DNA from: Firmicutes bacterium UBA5486
GTDB taxonomy: Bacteria; Bacillota; UBA4882; UBA10575
NCBI GenBank assembly: GCA_002427045.1
Contig: DIPO01000059.1
Coordinates: 116,487-175,903 of the forward strand
Length of the DNA: 59,417 nucleotides
Direction: 5' to 3'
Below are positions 52,468 through 59,417 of this stretch, one piece after another. Both the position numbers and the translations under genes were made by a program. The number at the start of each line of letters is the position of its first letter. Positions within the stretch are counted from its first letter, which is position 1. The notes under the pieces were generated by a model, which was given only the letters and a program-made list of their open reading frames with translations, did no database searches and was not told the origin of the DNA.

Positions 52468-53592
52468 TTAAAAAGAATTAATAATTCTAATAAATTCTTG
52501 AAGGTTGACATCGACCATAGGGCCCCAGGAAATTCTAATGGCGGAATCTATTAAATCTTCGCTTAGACCCATGGCTGTTAAAACATGACTTGGCTTATAA
52601 TTCGCAGATGTGCAAGCTGAACCATTGGAGACCGCGTAGTATTCTTTTAAGGCTAACATTAATGCTTCCGAATCAACATTTGGAAAACTTACGTTTAGGG
52701 TATTGGGCAGACAGTACTCTTGCGTCCCATTAATTGTACAAATCACTTTTCCTAATTCGGACAGAAGATAGTTCTTCGTTTTTAAGTTATTCTCATTCCA
52801 GGTGACACATTCATGGGCTGCAATTTCTGCTGCGGCGCCAAAACCAGCAATAAGAGCCACTGGGAGAGTGCCGGGGCGTAATCCTTGTTCTTGTCCGCCG
52901 CCAAAAGTGATAGGTTGCACCGGTGGACGTAGGTACTTTTTCTGTCTAAGTATTAGGGCACCAATACCTTGGGGACCGTAGATTTTATGTCCGCTGATAC
53001 TTAATAGATCATATTCCAGATTATGAAGCTCAGGGACAAGTTTGCCAAAGGTTTGCGCAGCATCGATATGAAAGTAAACATTAGTATCCTTCAATAACTC
53101 CCCAATTTCATGGACGGGTTGAATTACTCCCGTTTCATTATTGGCATGCATCACCGATACGAGTAAGGTATCTGAACGTAGTTTTTCATTGACGTTCTTC
53201 ACGTCGATCCGCCCGGTCGAGTCAACATCGATTAGATCAATGTCGAAACCTTGTTTTGCTAGATAATTCAGAGGTTCTAAAACCGCCTTGTGTTCAATTT
53301 TGGTTGAGATAAGATGTTTGCGGCCGTTTTGTTCGCCCCAACGGGCTAAACCTAAGATAGCGAGGTTATTGCTTTCAGTTGCCCCGCTGGTAAAGATAAC
53401 TTCACTGCTATCAACGGATAGAATTGAAGAGATCCGTTTTCTTGCTCGTTCAACTATTTCTTTTGCTTTTTGCCCAAAGATATGGGTTCTGCTTCCGGTA
53501 TTGCCGTAATGATTTTGGTAGATATCCCGCATTGTTTCTACTACTCGAGGATGGGTGGGGGTAGAAGCATTAAAATCTAAATAAATAGTCAT
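52468..53592 (-). CDS. dndA: Cysteine desulfurase DndA
   Basis: This 374-residue PLP-dependent cysteine desulfurase provides sulfur for phosphorothioation. The PLP Lys is in SISGHKIYGPQG near residue 200, the His-Asp pair in YFHIDAAQTFG precedes it, and the catalytic Cys is at about 327 in SNGSACTSANYKPSH. It overlaps dndE by ATGA at its start and is the last gene of the five-gene operon. Some dnd operons lack dndA and use a host IscS. Here it is present. Confidence 0.92.
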   Translation of the reverse strand: MTIYLDFNASTPTHPRVVETMRDIYQNHYGNTGSRTHIFGQKAKEIVERARKRISSILSVDSSEVIFTSGATESNNLAILGLARWGEQNGRKHLISTKIEHKAVLEPLNYLAKQGFDIDLIDVDSTGRIDVKNVNEKLRSDTLLVSVMHANNETGVIQPVHEIGELLKDTNVYFHIDAAQTFGKLVPELHNLEYDLLSISGHKIYGPQGIGALILRQKKYLRPPVQPITFGGGQEQGLRPGTLPVALIAGFGAAAEIAAHECVTWNENNLKTKNYLLSELGKVICTINGTQEYCLPNTLNVSFPNVDSEALMLALKEYYAVSNGSACTSANYKPSHVLTAMGLSEDLIDSAIRISWGPMVDVNLQEFIRIINSF

Positions 53593-53978
53593 CTTTGCTC
53601 ACTTCCTAAAACTAATTCGATGAGATCATTAATTGATTTAATGTAATTACTGGCTGCCAAATACGAGATCCCTCTATGTAAATGTAAGCGGAACTGTTTG
53701 GCTAATGTCTCTTGATCAAGGGGAAGCTCATCATCCAGACAACGTTGGATGAGTAAAGCTTCGTACAGTTCATTATATTCTCCGCCAAAAACATACCAGC
53801 TCATCTCGACATTACTGTCTGCCGGGACTTCAATATCTAAGGGTGAAGTTGGTTCACGCAAAGAAAGACAAAAGGCCCATCGGCATAAAATATTCCAGTT
53901 TTTAATCCCAGTTTTTCCTTTGAGCCTGGACAGTTGGTCTTTGGCCGTATTCGATAATCTGATTTGTTTAACGATCAT
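53589..53978 (-). CDS. dndE: DNA sulfur modification protein DndE
   Basis: This 129-residue protein has the family's N-terminal RLSNTAKDQLSRLKGKTGIKNWNI and CRWAFCLSLRE. DndE forms tetramers that bind nicked DNA and is needed for phosphorothioation together with DndC and DndD. It overlaps both neighbours by four bases, which is typical of translationally coupled dnd genes. Confidence 0.9.
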   Translation of the reverse strand: MIVKQIRLSNTAKDQLSRLKGKTGIKNWNILCRWAFCLSLREPTSPLDIEVPADSNVEMSWYVFGGEYNELYEALLIQRCLDDELPLDQETLAKQFRLHLHRGISYLAASNYIKSINDLIELVLGSEQR

Positions 53979-55966
53979 GAAAGGACACTCCTTTTCGGTT
54001 CGGCGAAATACCCTTTCTCAATGGTGGTTTGTTGCACCTCTTCATTGAAGTTTAAGAGATATCTCCGGCCGATATACGGTCCCAGTTCGGATAAATAGGG
54101 ACCGATGATTTCGGTGTCTGTTGATAAGACGATCACTTGATGACTGGCATTTGGTAAATAACGGATTGCAAAATTCATCCGATGGGAAGAGTCTAGCCTT
54201 CCCATCGGGGTATCGATAATGACCGGGAGTTTTTTGCCGGAAGATTTAGCTAATCCCCAAAGGATCGAGATGGCGAGCATTTGCCGTTCACCGCTCGACA
54301 ATCGTGCTTTAATGATTTTGCGGCCTTGTTTATCTTGGAGGTTTATTCTCAAAGAATCAGGATCAATAAATATATTCCCGATCAAATCACTCTTATGGGT
54401 TAAAAAGAGAAAGGCTTCCTTGATCTCCTCAGCAAGTTTTTTAATCTTGGATTGAGTTACGCGTTTTTTAAAAAGCTTCATAGTCTCCCGGCTTTTTATA
54501 GCATACTGAATAATTCGTTCCGATTCGTACATTCCTGTCAATTCAGCGGTTACCCTTTTTAATTCTCCATCGATTAACCTTAACGCATAGTCAATAGAAG
54601 CACGTTTATTTTCTAATTCTTCGTAGCGCTGTTCGATTTTTGCTTTTGATTCTGAAAGCATCGTAATCTCTTTCAGAATGTCACTAATAGTATCTAAATT
54701 AATCTGCGCCTGTAAATGGTGGCTTAGATTTTCTTGTTGTAATTCGTTTTCATTGAGGGAAGCTAAGAGATTTTTAGCTCTATTTACTAACTCAGCATTC
54801 ATGTGGGTCAATAACTCATTCAGTTGCGCCATGGCCAAAGGAGATAAAGAGTAAGGCGATTCTATTCCAGCCAAGTTCTGGAGCTCTTCTTCTTGAGTAG
54901 CTAAGACCTCTTCAATACCAGCAAATATTTCCGAATTACGAGGGAGATCTAGTAGTATGGTTCTGATCTTCCGATTCCGGTTTATTAAGAGATCCAGGGC
55001 GCTTTTCGCCTCTTTGGTTTTTTGATCTATAAAAGCCAGTTGGGCAATTTTGGTTAAACCAGGTTTTAATAATAAGAGGGGTAGCGGCCCAGCCGCTAAA
55101 TTAATTAGATCGGCTTTTATTTGTACATATTGTTCCTGCAAAGAATAAAAGTCGTTTTGCATTTGATTACGAAGCGCAGCAATGGGTCCACCACTGTGTA
55201 AATAAATCTCTTTTTTCTGGTTTAGCTGTTCATTAGTTCTTGCTAGATCGACGTGGGCTTTGGCCAAATCTTGCTCTATTAATTGTTGCGCCAAATCCAG
55301 CTGCTCTTTTTTTTCTTGTAATTCACAAAACTTTTTTTGGACTTGGTTTTTTTTGATCTTTGACTTATTGCGGCGAATTACGGTTCCCAAATCTAGGATT
55401 AAACGTTCCACCAAATCCAGACCAAGCATGGTAAGGATTGCCTCCTGAATATTATCTGGTGTTTCTTCTGCCTCTGCCAGTGAACTTATTTTTTCACCAT
55501 CAAAGAAAAACAGACCGGAAATTGCAGATGGTAATAAGTGTTCGACATAAGAATCCCAAGTTTCCGCCAGATAAAAGTCGGGTTCGTCATCGTGCCAAAC
55601 TTCTAACCGGTCGGTTACTAGGATATTTGCTAATTTCCAGGAACGTTTAATTTTAAGATTCGTAGTTTCAGTTTCGTTAGGGACCTCCAAATCAATTTCG
55701 ACTGCGGCACCATCTGCGATGGATGTATCCTTATTAATTAAACTTTCCAGGTAGTCGGAATAACTATTACCGGAGTTGCGGAATGAAATTGAGCGGCTGC
55801 CATATAAGGCAAGGAGGATCGCATCTAAAAGACTGGTTTTACCCCCGCCGTTCATACCGCCGATTAAGGTAATCACTTTTTGATCATGGTCGCCGGCAAT
55901 GGGGGTGATTGTTTGTTCGCCGAAATATACGCCAAAATTATACAATCGAATACTACGAATAATCAT
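53975..55966 (-). CDS. dndD: DNA sulfur modification protein DndD
   Basis: This 663-residue SMC-like ATPase has Walker A GGMNGGGKTS at about 36-45, a central coiled coil, signature LSSGERQMLAIS near 560 and Walker B VIIDTPMGRLD near 590. DndD provides ATPase activity for nicking or opening the DNA so that sulfur can be added. Its start overlaps dndC by four bases. Confidence 0.92.
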   Translation of the reverse strand: MIIRSIRLYNFGVYFGEQTITPIAGDHDQKVITLIGGMNGGGKTSLLDAILLALYGSRSISFRNSGNSYSDYLESLINKDTSIADGAAVEIDLEVPNETETTNLKIKRSWKLANILVTDRLEVWHDDEPDFYLAETWDSYVEHLLPSAISGLFFFDGEKISSLAEAEETPDNIQEAILTMLGLDLVERLILDLGTVIRRNKSKIKKNQVQKKFCELQEKKEQLDLAQQLIEQDLAKAHVDLARTNEQLNQKKEIYLHSGGPIAALRNQMQNDFYSLQEQYVQIKADLINLAAGPLPLLLLKPGLTKIAQLAFIDQKTKEAKSALDLLINRNRKIRTILLDLPRNSEIFAGIEEVLATQEEELQNLAGIESPYSLSPLAMAQLNELLTHMNAELVNRAKNLLASLNENELQQENLSHHLQAQINLDTISDILKEITMLSESKAKIEQRYEELENKRASIDYALRLIDGELKRVTAELTGMYESERIIQYAIKSRETMKLFKKRVTQSKIKKLAEEIKEAFLFLTHKSDLIGNIFIDPDSLRINLQDKQGRKIIKARLSSGERQMLAISILWGLAKSSGKKLPVIIDTPMGRLDSSHRMNFAIRYLPNASHQVIVLSTDTEIIGPYLSELGPYIGRRYLLNFNEEVQQTTIEKGYFAEPKRSVLS

Positions 55967-57444
55967 TCTATTTCCTGTCCTTCCTCAAAATCAGAAAAAT
56001 CCATCTCAGATTGGTGGTTCTTTTTGCTCATATAAGCGATCGCGTCATCTTCATCCGCATAGATGCATCTTTTAATTACTTGTTCTAGTTCATTAAGGAG
56101 ACTTGTTCGGCGAATCTTTCCTTGTGCACGTTGTTCTATATCAAGGAGGGAAGATTGTAATTCAAGGTAAACATAATTATCACCACATAATTCCTTGATA
56201 AGATTCCATTCGGCAAGTCCGAAGGCACCGTGTGGAAGATCATTAAGATAAGGATAGGGTTGACCTGTTACCTCTTGGTAGATGATCGGTAGGGAATCAT
56301 CAAATTCATGCTTCTCAAGCACCCAGATTCTACGGATCTCTCTAAGTTCCTCGTCTGTAATTAAGGGTTGAATGTTAAATCCCGAAGGGGCTGATGATTC
56401 TACTGTTTGCTGGATTTCAAGCAAACGTCGGAGTAAATACTCCCGCCATGGCTTTAGGTAAGGGCCGCGAATGGTTCGACCGTTACGGAAATTGATCTTG
56501 ATGGAACCATCTTTTCTTCGGAAGTCGCGATGTTTATAATCGTCAATCTTACCATTTTCATCTACATTGCCGATTTCATTTCTCAGGTCAAGGAGAGGAG
56601 TTAACCATATTTTTTCACTATCATTTTGAATCATTGCTTCCATAGATTTGTCCTTTTCGACTAATGTACAAACCCAACAACCGAATCGACTATTACCACA
56701 GCTCGGGGTAGAAGTATCAACTACAAGCGGACATTCATTATCCTGAGAAGCGCCGCGATACATTGCCAACAGATCTTTATTATTGACTCCCCAGGGGTTT
56801 TTATATTGCAATAAATAAAACCAAACCTCATCGTTGCTCCAGTCTTCAATTGGAGTAAAAACCCATGAATTTGGTAGGCTGGAATTGGGACTTAGCCATT
56901 GGCGAATGCGGTTTTCTTCATGTTTTTGCATCGAGGCGGCACGGGCAGCGCTCTCCGCTTTTCTGGTCCCCAATAATAGGATCGTTTCTCCATGGCCTTT
57001 TACCATATTCAGGATAAAGTCGTTCGATGGGTTGATCTTCAACCGGCTTGTACACCATCGAAAACCTTGGCGGGGCGCAGGGTATCCATTACCAATTAAA
57101 TTGACCCAGTATGAATCTTTTATTTTCGGGGTCAGACGGTGGGGAATAATCGGCATTTTTTGTTCTTTTGCCGCTTTCACCATTAGTTTTAACGATTTAT
57201 TCACCCAGGAACAAACGATCGGCTGTTCCACTAATGTATCGGTACTAATCACGTGTATGTCCTTTTTAAAACGTTTTTCGTAAGATAGCAAGGCGATGCT
57301 GTGCCAGACGAGTTGGAGCGTTGCTGTTGAATCTTTTCCCCCGCTATAACCGATAATCCATGGAAGATCGTCTTCTAGATATAAATTTTGCACTCTTTCC
57401 ATCAGTTTTTGAATGTAATCTTTGGTAAGTTTATTGGTGGACAT
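55963..57444 (-). CDS. dndC: DNA sulfur modification protein DndC
   Basis: This 493-residue iron-sulfur protein is of the PAPS reductase/ATP pyrophosphatase type. The PP-loop SGGKDS is at about residues 34-39. Conserved Cys residues (RWCTSRL near 120 and SCGNSRFGCWVC near 245-256) are the likely 4Fe-4S ligands. It activates sulfur for transfer to DNA. The ATG at 57444 with CGGAG upstream is preferred. The open frame starts at 57453. It overlaps the end of dndB by 14 bases. Confidence 0.93.
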   Translation of the reverse strand: MSTNKLTKDYIQKLMERVQNLYLEDDLPWIIGYSGGKDSTATLQLVWHSIALLSYEKRFKKDIHVISTDTLVEQPIVCSWVNKSLKLMVKAAKEQKMPIIPHRLTPKIKDSYWVNLIGNGYPAPRQGFRWCTSRLKINPSNDFILNMVKGHGETILLLGTRKAESAARAASMQKHEENRIRQWLSPNSSLPNSWVFTPIEDWSNDEVWFYLLQYKNPWGVNNKDLLAMYRGASQDNECPLVVDTSTPSCGNSRFGCWVCTLVEKDKSMEAMIQNDSEKIWLTPLLDLRNEIGNVDENGKIDDYKHRDFRRKDGSIKINFRNGRTIRGPYLKPWREYLLRRLLEIQQTVESSAPSGFNIQPLITDEELREIRRIWVLEKHEFDDSLPIIYQEVTGQPYPYLNDLPHGAFGLAEWNLIKELCGDNYVYLELQSSLLDIEQRAQGKIRRTSLLNELEQVIKRCIYADEDDAIAYMSKKNHQSEMDFSDFEEGQEIE

Positions 57445-58552
57445 TGGGTTCAACTCCGCTATTATTTTTTAGCCCTTTTAAAAAAGCTTCTTCAACCTGT
57501 AGTTCTTCCGGTTCTAGTTCTAGACGTAATATTTTTTTAATACGGTTAGTCAAAAGAATGATGTTGTTATGAGCCGTTGACACTTTGCCCCCTACCATCA
57601 CCCGTCCTTCCCAAAACGGGGCATTGGTTTTCCGCCAATCAACTCCTTTCAATCTATTGAGCTCTTTTCGCCATGAATGGGGATACCTAGCCAGTAGAGA
57701 TTTCCCGGCACGGCCGATGGCGACTAAAGTTATTGTATGAGCGGTTACGTAATTTTTCCGCAAATTAGCAGCACTCATTGCTCCTTCTTTCACCCAGCCG
57801 AACTCAGGAATTAGTTGTGTTACAGCTGACCAAAAGTCAAAGCTGATCGCAAAGAGTTTGTCCATTGGTTTATTTATATCAGTAAGTAATTCGTGATTAG
57901 CACGATAAATCCCGCTTAAAGTAAATATTTTTGTCGAACGGTTTGATATAGTCGATTTTTCTAATTCGGTAAATCCATTAAAGATTTCCACCTTATGTAT
58001 GAGGTCCCTAGCCAATTTAGCATAAGGATCCCGATGGTCGTAAAGAACGCTCAGCGATTGGGTGGGACGAATCGCATATCTGTTTAAATCAGCAAACATC
58101 TGTTGGCATCGCTTGAGACCTATATCAATAAAAAAGACACAGGCTATGGTTTCATTACCAAGTTCGGGACGTTTTTTCAGCGCGGCTTCAATTGCGGCTC
58201 GGCGGTGTTGTCCATCATTAATGATGAACCGAGCTTCCATGGGGATTTTTAAAGTTCCCATCGTATATTGATGGGGGTTTTCAGAAACCGGGATAAATTC
58301 GACTTCGCCATCGATGGAAGCTGTTAAAGCAGAGAGGACATATTCATTGGGGTTATTAACAATATAATTACAGATCTCCGGAATTCTTGCTTTATTAATG
58401 ACCCGTTGAGCCCGAAATTCCGGTTTAAGTCCCTGGTCGTCAAATATTAGCATTTTTGGTATGAGTTTTAGCGGACACATCGTAACATAGTACTCCTGTT
58501 TTGCTTGAATGCCTCTTAGCGCTGGGAATGAAAAGATAAATGAACTTAACAT
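57431..58552 (-). CDS. dndB: Transcriptional repressor DndB
   Basis: This 373-residue protein has the INDGQHRRAAI motif at about residues 111-121, the DGQHR family hallmark. DndB is known in other bacteria to repress dnd transcription by binding its own promoter, and it is not needed for modification. The ATG at 58552 has AGGAGG 8 bases upstream. The frame is open to 58558. The repeat array at 58571-58654 lies directly upstream, a likely DndB binding site. Confidence 0.9.
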   Translation of the reverse strand: MLSSFIFSFPALRGIQAKQEYYVTMCPLKLIPKMLIFDDQGLKPEFRAQRVINKARIPEICNYIVNNPNEYVLSALTASIDGEVEFIPVSENPHQYTMGTLKIPMEARFIINDGQHRRAAIEAALKKRPELGNETIACVFFIDIGLKRCQQMFADLNRYAIRPTQSLSVLYDHRDPYAKLARDLIHKVEIFNGFTELEKSTISNRSTKIFTLSGIYRANHELLTDINKPMDKLFAISFDFWSAVTQLIPEFGWVKEGAMSAANLRKNYVTAHTITLVAIGRAGKSLLARYPHSWRKELNRLKGVDWRKTNAPFWEGRVMVGGKVSTAHNNIILLTNRIKKILRLELEPEELQVEEAFLKGLKNNSGVEPNVHQ

Positions 58553-58570
58553 AAACAAAACCTCCTATTG

Positions 58571-58654
58571 TATGAAAGACCATGAAAACTAAAAGGAAGT
58601 TTACAAAATTGGTATGGAAGTCTATATAATTGTCTTGGAAGTTTAATTCGACAT
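58571..58654. promoter_or_regulatory. 21-bp direct repeat array upstream of dndB (candidate DndB operator)
   Basis: Four units of 21 bases start at 58571 (degenerate), 58592, 58613 and 58634. The last three share GGAAGTYTA at the same place (58595, 58616, 58637). A period of two helical turns puts all the sites on one face. They lie just before the dndB ribosome binding site, where the promoter and leader should be. The fit to a repressor array is strong, but no binding is shown. Confidence 0.65.
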
Positions 58655-59417
58655 TATTTTAAACAATCCTTCTCTGAATTAACAATATTTATAGGAATGA
58701 ATAACAAACATCCTTTTTCGTGAAGGATGTTAAGAGTATGCAAAGAAATATAGATAAAAGCAGTTAAAGCTATAAATATATCCTTCTGAAAATTAGACAG
58801 AAAAATTTTCCCTTGCCAAGAATAAGGAGTATTGCTTTTGATAAAGAGCTAATGGAAACAAAGATCACGCAGGTGCTAGCTTTAAAACCGTATATAGCGT
58901 GCTTATGGTTTTTTATGAACAAAATCGGTGAAAGAAGGGACGTGCTGCTCATCGCAGGGCGTTAGACATATAAGGGGAGCCTGACTGGGAAAGTGGGAGG
59001 AAGATGACAGTAAATAGCCGCTCAGCTAGGAATGAAAAACACGTGCTATCCCCGGTAGAGGGTGGAATAGTTGATAAGATCCAGCCCTTTTTGCAATACA
59101 CCAAACCCTTTCCACGCTCGGGTTCTCTTGCTGAAATCTTATTGTTTTTCACTAGCTTTGCAAAAAACACTTATTAAAAAGTCAAGTTCTAAAAACGCTT
59201 AAAAACGAGTAAAACATGCCAATAAGTGATGCTTTTCATAAAAAAACTCCTTATAATAGAGATATGGTAGTTCTTGTCCGAATCTCTAAAATAAGGAGAA
59301 CAAAAATGCAGGACAAGGATATCATAAAATCTACATTTTTTCAATTCTTTAAACCGATTGTATGTGTCAAGTATTCGTTGGCACTTTTTTCTTACAAAAT
59401 CATCCATTACTGTTTTT
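58655..59417. other. Intergenic region at the window end
   Basis: I found no gene that I can support here. Open frames of 60-73 codons exist on the minus strand, without ribosome binding sites or known motifs. A short GGATGTT-containing inverted repeat (CATCCTTTTTCGTGAAGGATG near 58708) may be a hairpin upstream of dndB. Confidence 0.4.

Noticed and set aside
56834..57283. A 149-codon open frame on the plus strand
   Set aside because: It is opposite dndC, whose PP-loop and Cys motifs are unmistakable.
58571..58654. Short CRISPR array
   Set aside because: The 21-base units are directly adjacent and have no spacers, so it is a repeat array, not a CRISPR locus. No cas genes are present.
58949..59170. 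73-codon minus-strand gene near the window end
   Set aside because: There is no ribosome binding site and the residue composition looks non-coding.

Overview
This window looks like a low-GC Gram-positive chromosome (Bacillota, probably a Clostridia- or Limnochordia-like lineage). Strong AGGAGG-type ribosome binding sites precede almost every gene. TTG starts are frequent. The PTS is regulated in the Gram-positive way, with an HPr carrying Ser46 and a GlcT-type antiterminator. Secreted proteins carry lipobox or Gram-positive style signal peptides. No rRNA, tRNA or CRISPR array was seen. The species cannot be fixed from the sequence.

Layout. 0.1-5.1 kb: small exported proteins of unknown role, a conserved helical protein and a decayed nucleotidyltransferase antitoxin gene. 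5.1-13.2 kb: a GlcNAc-type phosphotransferase region. ptsI-ptsH (minus strand) and glcT-nagE (plus strand) are divergent, and each transcription unit has its own antiterminator-target/terminator leader. A TIM-barrel-like protein of unknown function, crr (EIIA) and nagA follow. 13.4-22.2 kb: a LacI-family regulator, then an operon of ketopantoate-reductase-like, cyclase-like and isocitrate-lyase/PEP-mutase-like enzymes plus a complete Liv-type ABC importer. Palindromic AATCGATT operators lie around its start. 22.3-25.0 kb: two near-identical cupin genes flank a decayed HEPN gene, a REPIN-like repeat, ybaK and an HD-domain gene. 25.2-31.8 kb: a YesMN-type two-component system and a ferric/AfuABC-type ABC importer, all on the minus strand.

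32.2-41.0 kb: lipoproteins and signalling genes. The notable pair is an ABC-type solute-binding lipoprotein followed by a membrane-anchored Cache-like/LuxR one-component regulator with no permease. It is divergent from a BTAD-domain regulator, and GGGTGATT repeats lie between them. 41.3-43.2 kb: purC, a 118-bp MITE with apparent target duplication, and an HdeD-like membrane protein.

43.4-58.7 kb: a defence island. It has a RelE-like/UvrD-type helicase fusion, two fragments of dead restriction-type nuclease genes, and a phosphorothioation (Dnd) system in two convergent halves. On the minus strand is the modification operon dndB-C-D-E-A, whose genes all overlap. On the plus strand is a four-gene effector operon: a PLD-nuclease/SF2 helicase, a 56-residue protein, an SMC-like ATPase and a Dnd-associated 150-residue protein. 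The effector operon replaces the classical dndFGH genes, which are not present in the window. DndA-E are expected to put sulfur into the DNA backbone, and the plus-strand operon is inferred to restrict unmodified DNA. A four-unit, 21-bp-period direct repeat sits immediately upstream of dndB and is a good candidate for the DndB autoregulatory operator. The last 760 bases hold no gene that I can support.
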